Below are positions 53,468-64,000 of a DNA stretch of 64,000 bases, one piece after another; position 1 is the first letter of the stretch, and each line of letters begins with the position of its first letter. Under the pieces are notes generated by a model that worked only from the letters and a program-made list of their open reading frames with translations, was not told the origin of the DNA and made no database searches. Both the position numbers and the translations under genes were made by a program. Source of the DNA: Plasmopara viticola. Taxonomy: Eukaryota > Oomycota > Peronosporomycetes > Peronosporales > Peronosporaceae. Location: contig MBPM02000033.1 in NCBI GenBank assembly GCA_001695595.3, positions 186,001 through 250,000 of the forward strand. Reading direction: 5' to 3'.

Positions 53468-56173
53468 TCACGCTGGTCGCGATTCGTTCTTGACAAGAGT
53501 TTTTGTCCCACAGACAACCTGGTCTCCAGACATTGATGCGCAGCGAGTTTTGCGCTTCTTGCGTTGATGTATCGAGTCGTGCTTCCGAGCAGCGACCAGC
53601 TGTTGCTCGATATCTATCAACGCGTCTTCCGTGAGATCGAAGACTTCTCCTTCTGCTTTGGCCTTCTCAATTCGATGCGTGATGGCTTCTTCAATTGACA
53701 TTGACTTTTCGATCTGTATCTCTTCGTCTTCTACTTCAGCCCCATCTTTGGATGACGCAAACATGCGCACAATACGACGAAGTGGTGCCGTATAATCGGC
53801 ACAAACATACGCGTCTTCCCGCTCGCCGTCAAAGAACGAGTTGTCCGCTGCGACGGCCTTTGCTGTCACTTCGTATATATCGTCGTAAAGTGCAGCCTCC
53901 ATCGTGTCCTCGGCAATAAAGCGGACAACAGTCACAACGTCATTCATCTGACCCATGCGCAGCACCCGTCCGATAGCTTGCTGCTCTAGCGCACTGGCTT
54001 GCATGGGACTAAATCCAACCGGGTCTAGAAATATAATATGTGACGCCACCTGTAAGTTGGTTCCAGACGCGCTTGTAAGCGAATTCAAGATGAGAACCTG
54101 AATGTCTCCACTTACGAAAGATGCGATATGAGCAGACTTAGTTTCGCTAGACTGATGCTGGAGAAATACGACACTTGAGATATTACTCAGACGAAGCGCC
54201 TTGTCTACAACTCGCAATGCTCGATCCCACATCGTAAAAACCACAACCTTGATCGTCGGGAGGCGGTCTAAGTACTGCACCAAAGCAGATATCTTGCTGC
54301 CATAAAGTGGCATCTTCTCTACAGCTTCATCCTCGCACGACTCAGCTGATTTGATAAGCGTCATACATTCATTTACCTGCTTAAGCTGCTCTTCAACGAC
54401 GGTGCGAGCACGTGGACACCGTTCGTTAAGCGTAGCTTCCATGACCCTGGTAAATTTTTTGACCTTTTCCATCGTGTCAAAATACTTTAATAAGTAGTCT
54501 CTAATTTCACTGTAATAGTACAAGAGTAAATCAGTAGGCTCTGGTATATCATCGCCGAATGAATAATGCTTATGTAGCATGCGAAAGCCAGCTTCACTTT
54601 CTCCACTATCATTGAAGAATTCGCTCAAGCCGGAGGCTTCCATGTCATCAACACAGTCGCGCACGCTAGTGTACGTATTTAAATATATAGCGCGGCAGAT
54701 CATTACAGTGTTGCGCGTCGCTTTCTCCATCGCATCAACTTCCTTTTGGTGTCTGGTAGCCACAGCTAGATGCCGATGCAAATTGTAAATCTCATCACGA
54801 AATACTTCACTAGGACACTTGATCTTAACCAGCGTCGGTGCCAGTTTGTCGTTCGAGCTGTTACGCTTATTACCTTGTTCACGCTCAAACAAACGGTCCG
54901 AAATACCAGCGTGCACACAACTTTGCCGTGCAGACTTGTACTCCTGCGACCACAGTGTACCTGACAGAGCCTTTTCGCCAATTACCGTTGCGCCTTCGGG
55001 ACCAATTGTGTTGGCAGCACCCTCTTTTCCATTAGCAGCCAGTACATCAACATCTCCTACGGCAAATATATCGAATTCAGACTGCTTAACTGCTAACACT
55101 CGCTCAACCTTATATAAAATAAGCTCCTTGAAATGCAATTTAACCGGAATGTACGTTTCGTCGACCCTGATTTTATCCGTAATAGCTCGTCGCTTCACCT
55201 GGGCACAATTGCGCAAATACAACTTGCGCTTAATATCATCAAAGGCAGGATCATGCGGTAGCAGACGCAGCCTTTTAAATCCCAGCAGTTGATTGTTTGC
55301 GTATATCGACTCGGCTTTGCCTGGAAACGGCGTCGCGGTTATCAGCCACACGTTCAAACATCGGTGCGTAAGCTGAATAAAGCAATCCCGTGCGCTCTTT
55401 CCTGGCAACACCAGATCTTGAACTTCTTCAAAGATCACGCGTCTCCATAGTTTATGTGGCAAATGCAACGGTGTAACCCACAACGGTCCGCAATAGGCCT
55501 TGTGAACAAACTGAGCGGCTTCCACGTACTCCTGTAGCGCTACTGGTTCTATACGCAATGGCCTCATCTTCCCTCGCAGCTCTGTAGGGTAGACTTTTCT
55601 ATGTTTATAAAAATAATTTCTAGACTTCACAGCTTCTTCTACACCCACGAGCACCAGCATGCGATTAGAAATGTTCGCTTTAGCCTTTTCTATCAGCTCC
55701 ATGTACTGCTTCAGTCCGAGCACAACATCAATTTCGCCATTTTTCAAAAATTTCTTGACTTCTTGCTTCCACTGGGCTAGCAAATGCGACGGCGCAACGA
55801 GCAAATTGGCACCCGCTGCGTAATCCCTCGGCTCACTCGCGATAAGCGCCAGCATGGTCGCTGTTTTACCCATTCCAATAGCATCTGCCAGAACACCACC
55901 TTTCGAAAAGTAGTCGAGCATCCCAAAATTGAATTTGGCGACGCTTTCGTCGCGCGCCTCAATCTGCAGCATACGGTGCAACGAGCGACGCTGATGCTCG
56001 TATAGCGGCACATTTGCGCGAAAAGCCTCGGGCGTGAGCTCTTCCGGTGCAGTAAGTGGAAGAAACGGTACCTTAAACTGCACGTCCTCAGCAATATGCG
56101 TAGCCGCGTCTGTACCTACGAATGCTTCGATAGACGCTTGCTTAATAGACTTGCGCTTGGAGGCCCAACCCAT
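53468..56173 (-). CDS. SNF2-family ATPase with atypical Walker B motif
   Basis: A single exon encoding 901 residues. Near residue 100, LADAIGMGKTATMLALI is helicase motif I (Walker A); motif Ia is LLVAPSHLLAQWKQE. Motif II lies near residue 244 as FEEVQD, where DEAH/DEAQ would be expected. Motif III is LITATPFPGK. In the C-terminal RecA lobe, VVVFTMWDRALRVV (motif IV region) and VLILNSLTSASGTNLQVASHIIFLDP (motif V) are present. Motif VI is QQAIGRVLRMGQ near 735, containing the arginine finger. The order fits SNF2/RAD5-like dsDNA translocases. The middle ~360 residues are an insertion between lobes without a RING or bromodomain I can see, and the C-terminus is basic (RKKRKTR). Its role is probably chromatin remodelling or DNA repair. 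It is divergent from the next gene with 113 bp between starts. Confidence 0.88.
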   Translation of the reverse strand: MGWASKRKSIKQASIEAFVGTDAATHIAEDVQFKVPFLPLTAPEELTPEAFRANVPLYEHQRRSLHRMLQIEARDESVAKFNFGMLDYFSKGGVLADAIGMGKTATMLALIASEPRDYAAGANLLVAPSHLLAQWKQEVKKFLKNGEIDVVLGLKQYMELIEKAKANISNRMLVLVGVEEAVKSRNYFYKHRKVYPTELRGKMRPLRIEPVALQEYVEAAQFVHKAYCGPLWVTPLHLPHKLWRRVIFEEVQDLVLPGKSARDCFIQLTHRCLNVWLITATPFPGKAESIYANNQLLGFKRLRLLPHDPAFDDIKRKLYLRNCAQVKRRAITDKIRVDETYIPVKLHFKELILYKVERVLAVKQSEFDIFAVGDVDVLAANGKEGAANTIGPEGATVIGEKALSGTLWSQEYKSARQSCVHAGISDRLFEREQGNKRNSSNDKLAPTLVKIKCPSEVFRDEIYNLHRHLAVATRHQKEVDAMEKATRNTVMICRAIYLNTYTSVRDCVDDMEASGLSEFFNDSGESEAGFRMLHKHYSFGDDIPEPTDLLLYYYSEIRDYLLKYFDTMEKVKKFTRVMEATLNERCPRARTVVEEQLKQVNECMTLIKSAESCEDEAVEKMPLYGSKISALVQYLDRLPTIKVVVFTMWDRALRVVDKALRLSNISSVVFLQHQSSETKSAHIASFVSGDIQVLILNSLTSASGTNLQVASHIIFLDPVGFSPMQASALEQQAIGRVLRMGQMNDVVTVVRFIAEDTMEAALYDDIYEVTAKAVAADNSFFDGEREDAYVCADYTAPLRRIVRMFASSKDGAEVEDEEIQIEKSMSIEEAITHRIEKAKAEGEVFDLTEDALIDIEQQLVAARKHDSIHQRKKRKTRCASMSGDQVVCGTKTLVKNESRPA

Positions 56174-56286
56174 GGTCTTTTTTCCTCTAGATTATTGGTG
56201 GCAACATTTGTACACTATGTCAAGTTGTCACCGAACGAGCACGTGGCAAAGTCTGGACCGCATCCAAAAAACGAGAAAGTCAACTT
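56174..56286. promoter_or_regulatory. Shared divergent promoter region
   Basis: The starts of the SNF2-like gene (-) and the large membrane protein gene (+) are separated by only 113 bp, so their core promoters must overlap or lie back to back. It contains an AT-rich patch near 56192-56216 (AGATTATTGGTGGCAACATTTG), which includes an inverted CCAAT box (ATTGG at 56196-56200). The function is inferred from the geometry and this one motif. Confidence 0.45.
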
Positions 56287-59200
56287 ATGGAGAGAAATTT
56301 ACCGCCGCCGCCGCCGCGAGGTTATGGCGCCCCCCCTGTGCAAAATGCTGCTCATCCACAGCCATTTGCACGTCGAAATAAACGCCCAGCTGCCTTTGAA
56401 GCTCCACCCAGGAACGAAATCAATGAGCAGAGCGCGCCCCCTCCCCCGCCGCAGCAGCTACACGCACCACAATCTTTCGGGTTTCCGATGGCTCGAGGAC
56501 CCGTCTACTCAAACGCAGGTGCTCCTAGGCGTGGATGGAAACCAGGTCGTGTTGGAGGACGCCATGATGTACGCTTAAGTGTTGATTTAGACGTGAGTAG
56601 GGACTAAGTCGTGATATCTTTTGCAGTCGCCGCTGTACGGCAAGCATCGAAAGCGCCCGGCGTCGTCGTCCATTGATAGCAATGTGAGCTGGAGTGGCAG
56701 CGAAATTGAGTCAGTGGGTGGTTCAGGTACCGCGCACGGGGATCAGGAGCAAGTCTCGAGACTAAGTTGGGCCTCGTCAATCGCGACTAGTGAAACATTT
56801 TCGTCTGCTGCACCGCAGGATCTCTCTTCAGCAGCTTCATTATTCGGAACAACTGTGGTCGAGCAACATGCAACTAAAGAGCAGAAAACGCAACAGGCGC
56901 TTGAGAGTAAAGGAGGAATGGATGTCCATCCACCAAAGACGCCTCTAGGCAAGCCGACAATAGAAAATGACGGAGGAATGAGTGCGACGCAGCGTGTGCG
57001 CCTGGAGCTGTCTACCCATGCTGGAAGCCTTGCGGGGTCCCGTACAAATAGCTCGGAAAATGTGTTTGCTAGTACTGCTTATGATGAAGAAAAGAACGGT
57101 CCGCAATCGTGTCCTTTAGCATTTGATATCACGAGGCAGCCACAATTTTCCATTGACAAACTTCGTCAGCTGCGGAGTAATGAATTAGTTGCGTCAAAGC
57201 TGTTGCCGACACGTACGAGTGTTAACAGCCTCATGGGGTACGTGCGGGAGCTGCAATTGTCAGAGGCCACACTGCGGAAGCAACTGGTAAAGACGAAGCA
57301 GCATACGGAGAAGGAATTGTCTCAGTCGTTGTCGAAGGTAAACGAGCTGGAACGAACGATGATGGAAGTCGAGAGAGACCGGATGTTAGCACGGCAGAAA
57401 CTAGAGGAACAAGAAAAAGTTATTCGTGACCTCGCAGCCAAGTTGAAGCAAGCGGAGAATGCTAGAGCAAGTGATAGCACACTTTGTAGTTTTGATGAGC
57501 TGCCTTTCACATCCAAGGAAGCAACTTTGAAAGGTATGGTTGAGGAAAAGGCTTTTGCAGAGGAGACGAAAAGATTGGAATCGACGGCTTTGCCTCTTTC
57601 GACGTCTGGTCCCTCTGTTCAATCTACGTCACCGCTCCTGCAGCAAAATCAGGATTCGGCGCCTCCTGTTTACCTCCAGCAATTAAAAAGTCGTAGTGAT
57701 GCCTTTCGATTTGGACTTGCATCACCCCGATCGCCGAATCAGCCGCTTTGGGATCCATGGGCGTCGGGGGGTGCGACACCTATGAAGAACCTTCCACCTG
57801 TGTTCACTATTGGATCGACAGCTCTGGATCAAGTGGCTGCCTTGTCTTCTTCTACTACCTCAACGTCCGCCATTGACGGAACGTTGACAGCAACTGGAGA
57901 GTATGAGCTGAAGTCAGTACTTTTGTCTCCACGACGAGTTCACGATCGGGTTGAGAATGCCAAAGATGAGTGCCTATTCAGGCAGACAGGTCATGATGAA
58001 TCGACAACGAGTGCCAAGAATCCCGCTGCAGCATTAAATGTTGGTCTATCACCACCATTGTACCTTGATCAAGCGAATTCGTCGTCTTTGATGATGCCGC
58101 ATGAAAAGCACGGCACAAATGATCAAGAACAGGAATTAACTACGAAGACAACCACGAAGGATGTTATGACGCATCCTACTAAATCGACAGCTCCTGCCGA
58201 TGAGTTTATTGATGAACAGCAAGAAATGAGTGGAATTTCTGAAAGCCGTGATGTGTTAGATGTAACTGCAGAGGGAAATGAATCTCAAGCAAAGCAGAAA
58301 GGGCCATCTTTGGTGAGGAATACCCTTGGAATAAACAAAGACGTGGCTTCTCATTTATCTCCCAGACCGCAAGCCATTACAGAAATAATTGCTTCAAAGA
58401 GTCCCGCAATTAGGAGCGAGAGTTCTCAAAGTACGCGATCCGAGCATGCTTTGGATTCTGGGGCAGCAAGTGGCATTGCTAGCATGTCCAGCGCCCTGTC
58501 TGTTGGTAATTATGTATCCACAACTTCTTCAGCTTCGCCAATTCAGGAAGATGACAAGGATGTCGTACAACTTAATCCGGTGTCGCTGGAAGCATTGTTG
58601 GTTGATTTCTTTAACGAAGTAGACCAAACACGTCTAAAGATGGCCACAGTGTACGGAAAGCGATATGCTGGTCGCGAGAAGTGGCTGTTTACTGAACTTA
58701 CTAAGCGATACGGTGCAGCGAAAGTGGCTACGTTGAAAGCCCGATTTGAAAGTGGTACTGCTGCTATTTCAATGAGCAATAGCGATAACAGCAACAAAAA
58801 AGACGGTAATACTGCCAAATTATCAAATGTGTCGGATCATTCGAAAACAAGCCGTCAGGGTCACCCACGGCATCCCCAATTTTTCAACCCATCTGTTCCT
58901 GCCAGTGATGCAAATGTTAGCGCTGTTAGTTCGCCTTCTTTCTCCCATTCTCCTCGGGAGTGTAATGCACTTAAGTTTCAACCACAGCGCGAGACGGAAA
59001 GAACTGAGACAAGATCGAGCTCAAGTGCTGAAGATCATGGATCTCATGCGCCGCAGCGTCGCTCTGGGGGTAACGTTCCACTATCACCAGGCCCACCTCC
59101 ACCTCTCTTGTCCTCGCAAGAAAAGTGTGAAGATGACGCTGTGATTGGAGCGGCATCAGACGGCAAACTGATGGTAAATGAACCATCTCCGGCTCAATTT

Positions 59201-62200
59201 AGCAAAATCATAACAGGACAAAATCAAGTTGAAACACAAGAAAACTATGCTGCGTCATTGGGTCTTCGCCAGCGCCATCAAAAAGCGTCCGGAATGAGTA
59301 TTCAAGATCAGAAAAATGAGTACCCTGCTGTTACCTTGGAAGGCCTACTCAGGGAATTATATAAACACCATCAGCCTGACAAGCTAAAAAACGCTTCTAT
59401 TGTCGCAAAGCAGTATACCGGGAAAGAACGTGAACTTGTTGGTTTGTTAAAGGGAAAATATGGAGCGTTGAGCGTGAAGCGGCTGGAAGAAAATTTGGAA
59501 GTGCTAGAGCAAGCTCATCGTGCTTGCACTGGTAGCAAGATTGCACACAAGAAGCGGGGCTTTTTTGTTTGTACGATCTCGCTTTTATTTTGGCTCTCAG
59601 TGCTGCTGTATCTTTCGATTGGGGCTGTGATTGTCAGTTTTGCTGTTATAGATGCGTGGGAGTGTCGTGCTTTTAGCAACGACGAACAAGATAGTGAATT
59701 TGCTGAAGACTGTGCATCTTTAAAACAGGAATTAAAAAGTTTCACTTTCGAGCGTGTCGCTGACTACGTCAGTCAGTCTCACCCGAATGCGTGCTTTTGT
59801 TCCGAGTGGAGTGCTCGCCAGAGCTCTTTGTTCACCAACTTTTCGGGCGACGATCTCGTTGGTATAGCAAGACTAGTGCCATTTTCACCTGATTCGTTTG
59901 GGACGCCGTGGATCGCGAGTGTGAAAGAACAGATTCCGTCTCAGGAATTTTACGACAGCTATGCGAAACCTGTGGTGGATCTATCGCTAAGTGTTGGCTC
60001 TTTCTTGTGGTTTTCTGCACTCGAACTTTCAGGGTACGGCGACGATTCCGAGATAAATATTAATCATGCGGAAAACGTTAAGAATGATGTCACTGGTATT
60101 TCATCAGTGGAATTCGTAGAGCGGGTTGCCGAACAAGTGAATAACGAGAATGAAGTAGAGGCCAGAGCTCAAAGGCCTGAAGCGTTAGCAGCCACCAAAA
60201 ATAAAAGTGAAGTTATGGCTGGAAACCGGCTGTTCGATGAGCATGAGGTGGTAGCTAAGGGAGACATGGAGGCTGCACACCAGTTGCCAGCGAGGGTTGA
60301 GGTAGCAGCTACGGGTGATGTGGAGGGTGAGGGTGAAGATGTGAATGAGTTGGCAACTACAGAAGATTTGAAGAATGAGAGTGAATTTGAGGCAGGGCTA
60401 CAATCGCATGACAAGGGTGAGGTGGCAAATTCGGGAGATGTGGGGCATGAGCGCGAAGTTGAGGCGGGGCACGAGTTGCTTGGTGAGGATGATATGGCAG
60501 TGACCGAAAATGCGGTGAAAGAGAGAGAAGATGAGGTTAGATATCAGTTCAGTGACGAAAAAAGAGCGGTAAATGGGTTTGAAACATATGAAATAGGCTC
60601 AATGGAGACGTTTATCAAAGAATCACAAACTGATGAGATCGGCACTGCTGCGAATGTTGAAAATTTAGATGAGACTGCTGTGCCGACTGGAAAAAAATTA
60701 TTTACAATCGATAACGCGAGCTTTCCAATCATATCAGAACCAGAAGAAAGCTTTGGTTTGATTGAAGCGGTTGATGTTTTGGAATTGCACGAGACACTAA
60801 CATATAAAGAGCTTGAGTTGGTAAACACCGAGGAAGCGAGGTTGGCTGATGCCGTCAATAGAGAGGCCGATATTTTGATTAAGAACGATGCTGTTTTCAC
60901 TCCGGTAAACGAGCCTGAGTTCGTTGATCGCGATGATGTAAAGTTGTCCCAATTCTCCGATGATCAACAACTTGAATTTACTAATGATGCTTTCGAGCAG
61001 GGGCCAAAAACGGCATCGATAGAAGTTAACGTATCGTCAGCTGAGGACAGAATTCAGTCAAACAATGTGGTGGAGGTCGAAGTACTTCAAAAAGATTCCG
61101 ACTTATTATATTCCGAGAATGAGGCGTATGTACCGGTCAATAACCAGACCGCTGATTTCACAGATAATTTTCTTTCTGTTAATTTGGAGTCCTCATCATC
61201 TGATCAGTCTTTGGATATCGAAGGAGACGTTTACAGTGAGACAAACTCCGAGGTGATTTCTGAAGTAGCCCATAATTCTGTTGATTCAGGTATGCAGAAG
61301 TTTGAGTCTGTAAATGAAGAGATCTCAAGAATGTCTAGTCCTTATGGCGCTGACGTTGAAGCCAAAGCTACAGAAATAGAAGCAGATGACGAATTTTTGA
61401 GTAAAGCAGTTCAGGTTGAGACGTCGGATGTAGAAAATGCGAATACTATTTCTGAAAAAGATGAGGCTGAAGCAGAGGAGAGAAAGCTGGATGACCTCAT
61501 TAATGTCGAGGAAGCGGCCAATCTTGAATATGAAGTAATAGCTTTCAAGGATGGCCACACAGATGAAGTGGTAGAAAAAAACATTGTAGTGCAGCAAGAT
61601 TTGGAGTTGTTCGAGGGTTCGAAAAACGTCGATGTGGCAGTAGCTTTGTTCGACGATAGCAATGTTGGCAATTCAAATAAGGCTATTGAGGTTAATTACG
61701 ACGGCAAGGAGATTACGGATTTTGCAGCCTCTTCTTCAGCAGATGCTAGAATTTATTCGAAGATTGCAAATATGGACATGTTAAAATCAGAAGCGGTCTT
61801 AAGTGAAATCGATACCAAGCCATTAAATCCTGCTGAAAGCGCACTATCGCTTCCCTCTGAGCTTACAGTTGACGTCCTTGAGCCAATTGTGGTAGGGAAT
61901 ATGGAAGAAACAGAGGGCGATGATGACAAAGCGACATTATCTGCTAGGATTGCGTCAAATGGAGTCAGTGATACGCCTAATCCAGACCCTCGAATCGATG
62001 TTGAAGTTGAAGGTTTTGATGATGTTAGAGGAGAAGAGGGTGAAGGGGACAGCGGCGATGTCGAATCGATTATCCCTAATCTAGTAGAAGTAGACCACTC
62101 CGTGTCAGAGGTGGAAGTTTACAGCGATACGTCTGTGGCGATTGAAGCCAAAGAAGTATTAGTCAGACCAGAATCCGGTTTTGCCGAAATTGGTGATGAT

Positions 62201-62527
62201 ACCACCAAGCAGATTAATGATGTCGAAAATGCTGGCGCGAGTGTTGCGAACGAAGCCAAGATTATTGCAGCGGAAGATAGCAAGACCTCAAATGCTTTGG
62301 AAGAAAAGGCTCATTTTGATGATAATGACGCTATGCTTGATTTAACCGGTGTAGCTGACGAGAATGCATTGTCAAATTCAGTGGCTGACGAATCATCCCC
62401 ATTGTCAAATGAAGAGGGGGTTAGTGGCGGTATTGTGGTTGCTGTTAATGAGGTGCTAGCGCGGCTTGTAGAGCCTTTCGAAGCGGCTAAAGCGGATGCA
62501 GCAACTAAAGTAGATGAAAAAGTGTAG
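56287..62527 (+). CDS. Large single-pass membrane protein with two KYG-type motifs and long acidic tail, two exons
   Basis: Exons 56287-56568 and 56627-62527 are joined over a 58-bp phase-0 intron (GTACGC...TTGCAG, branch-like CTAAG), giving 2,060 residues. The alternative donor at 56593 (GTGAGT) would leave only a 34-bp intron. No family is recognised overall. The N-terminus is Pro-rich (LPPPPPRG). A coiled coil lies at ~305-375. Two copies of a ~55-residue motif are at ~746-803 and ~998-1055; each begins LE-x-LL and ends Y-x-G-R/K-E...L...K-x-YG-A. A transmembrane helix is at ~1071-1102 (SLLFWLSVLLYLSIGAVIVSFAVI). The C-terminal ~950 residues are acidic and repetitive, rich in Glu, Val and Asp. 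The KYG-type motif occurs in many oomycete and kinetoplastid proteins, with no function known to me. Confidence 0.75.
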
Positions 62528-63055
62528 TTTTGCTTCTCTTCATCAAACAAGCTAGACTGTTTAGCGACTGCCTGGCTGAACAACACGCCAATTTTCAGAA
62601 CTCCCATGGTCAATATAAATTCGCTAGATGCAATTCCTATTGAGTGGTGTAGTAAGTAACATGTGTTCAATCGGGATATTTTCTAGGTATATTTAAACTT
62701 TTAGAGTACCTTCACAACTCGACGCTCGAACCTGAATCACTTCACGTCTGCAGGCTGAGATTTAGTTGCTCTCTTGGTAGGTCGTAAACATATCATTTGT
62801 GATGTCTCGACCCTGACATGATGCTAAGCCAGGCGCCGGAAGCGAGCGCGGCAATGGAGGTACTCCTACCGAACCCCAACGCGCGGGATAAATGACTGCG
62901 ACTTACATATGAAGTGTCCATTACTTCGGATTCAGATCACAACTCTCGTTTCGAAGCCGTTCTAGTGGCTACGAAATTTTTGCTGCAAGGTATATCCAAG
63001 CCACAGCACTAGAAGCATTTGGCACCCGTAACTGCATCTCTGCTTCACAGCGCTT

Positions 63056-63196
63056 TTAATGTAAGAGCGCGAGAAGAGGCCACCCCATCTCGGCTGCCTC
63101 AGTAGGCATAGCTGCCGACCTCAAAGCAGTTTGGTCAGCTGCTGCAAAGTTTGCAACAGCAATTGCAGCAGCGGCGGCAAAAATTGACAGCTTCAT
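63056..63196 (-). CDS. Possible small secreted peptide
   Basis: A 46-residue frame. It starts MKLSIFAAAAAIAVANFAAA, which has the n-, h- and c-regions of a signal peptide with likely cleavage after an Ala-Ala pair near residue 20-21, leaving a ~25-residue mature part beginning DQTALRS. The mature part has no Cys pair, RxLR or other effector motif and ends soon after a hydrophobic segment (GWPLLALLH), so the frame may be cut short by mutation. The reverse strand of the same bases is also open, which weakens the case. A decayed secreted protein is as likely as a working short peptide. Confidence 0.4.
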   Translation of the reverse strand: MKLSIFAAAAAIAVANFAAADQTALRSAAMPTEAAEMGWPLLALLH

Positions 63197-63410
63197 AATC
63201 CTATCGAAGAGTAGACAGCTACGCAAAGTTGATCTTGAAGACTTTGCACCTTCTACATGAGAGTCAGTAGCTTCCAACTTGACCGTGTATAGTGCTCAAG
63301 TTTGTTCTCAGAGGAAGTCGGGGTCTTTCAAGTCGTTGTATTCCTTCAGCCACGTGGCCCTTGGAGTTCATAGTCCGATCGACTACTGCGCGTCTTAACA
63401 TGAGATCTCT

Positions 63411-63569
63411 GAAGTGCTTCTCAAAGCACAGCCTGCCGCTCTTTATTTGAACACGGTCCCTCAGACCTACCACCAATTTGGTGGTGGCTATAGGCACTAT
63501 CAACAGCCGTATGGCTACCCGCACTCACCATTTAACAACAGAGTTGAGAGCAAAAACAACTTTTCATAG
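63411..63569 (+). pseudogene. 3' end of a Tyr/Gly/Pro-rich secreted-type protein
   Basis: The frame runs about 52 codons from an in-frame TAA at 63396 to the TAG at 63567-63569. It has a Tyr/Gly/His/Pro-rich stretch (TYHQFGGGYRHYQQPYGYPH) like those of oomycete cell-wall or secreted structural proteins. No start or signal peptide is readable upstream in this frame, so I take it as the remaining 3' part of a broken gene. Another possibility is a 3' exon. Confidence 0.4.
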
Positions 63570-64000
63570 AAATGCTGGGTGAATTCGAAATGAATACTAA
63601 TGTCACATTAGAGGCTTTAAAAATGTTTTCCGAGCCCCTTCAAGCCTCGAAATGAAATCAATAAAATGTGTGAACAGTATTGCTGAGCGCAAACTTAACC
63701 ATAGAAAGCTTATTGGCTCATAAATATGGCGCCTTAACTCACATTCTACGCAATTTACTCTTTAACACAGTTTCGACGCTTCCCGTCTGACTAAATCCCT
63801 GCGAATGATTTGCTGTGAATTTGGCAAATGGACTTCATAAGTGGGCACAACAATTTGTAAATTGCGGCGGTACAAGCGTATCTCTAAAAAGCGTTATTTA
63901 GTCCACAAAGCCATGGACGGCATCAAGAGCCTTACTGTTAATTTTCCGAATAAAGTGGCTGGAACAGGTACTAAAGCACCATCTTCCATAGACAGCACGC

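Larger units (their letters stand above)
62528..64000. other. Intergenic end region with traces of secreted-protein genes
   Basis: No large gene. A tiny signal-peptide-like frame (63056-63196, minus) and a Tyr/Gly/Pro-rich coding tail (63411-63569, plus) are listed separately. The remainder, including 62528-63055 and 63570-64000, shows no recognisable domain, repeat or RNA gene. Confidence 0.4.

Noticed and set aside
56593..56626. Alternative 34-bp intron (GTGAGT donor) in the large membrane protein gene
   Set aside because: Too short for splicing in this genome, where the other introns are 64-79 bp; the GTACGC donor 24 bp upstream also preserves frame and gives 58 bp.

Overview
The window looks like nuclear DNA of an oomycete, most likely a downy-mildew-type plant pathogen (Peronosporaceae). 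The basis is (i) the remains of a Crinkler (CRN) effector gene with the HVLVVVP signature, (ii) compact genes with few, very short introns (58-79 bp, often GTACG donors), (iii) eukaryotic housekeeping genes of stramenopile character, and (iv) a broken molybdenum-cofactor sulfurase gene; decay of the molybdenum-cofactor pathway is reported for obligate biotrophic oomycetes. The species call is inference. No database search was possible.

Layout. 1-24.5 kb is an ordinary gene-containing stretch: a PPR-like organellar protein (+), a LURP-one-related protein (-), a three-exon BAR-like protein (-), a five-exon SCP/CTDSPL2-type phosphatase (+), VPS28 of ESCRT-I (+), an unknown membrane protein (-), MCM4 (-) and a very large PDZ-FH3-FH2 formin (-). 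The formin has eight copies of a ~55-residue motif where the proline-rich FH1 region would normally be.

24.6-34.5 kb is gene-poor. Its one clear landmark is a decayed copy of part of the formin repeat array at about 30.16-30.42 kb.

About 34.56-47.92 kb is the most notable part: a heavily mutated endogenous DNA virus or transposon of the Polinton/Maverick (adintovirus-like) class. I can read parts of a double-jelly-roll major capsid protein, a small basic virion protein, an FtsK/HerA-type packaging ATPase, a fibre-like protein ending in a Peptidase_S74 (endosialidase-type) chaperone domain, a DUF5754-like protein, a conserved unknown protein, a retroviral-type integrase with a C-terminal chromodomain-like segment, and a protein-primed family B DNA polymerase. 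Every gene carries stops and frameshifts, and no terminal inverted repeats were found.

48.05-52.4 kb holds two divergent pseudogenes: the CRN effector with a kinase-like C-terminus (-) and Moco sulfurase (+).

52.6-62.5 kb returns to intact genes: cyclophilin (+), a divergent SNF2-type ATPase (-) and a 2,060-residue single-pass membrane protein (+) that share a 113-bp intergenic region. The last 1.5 kb has only small traces of secreted-protein genes.
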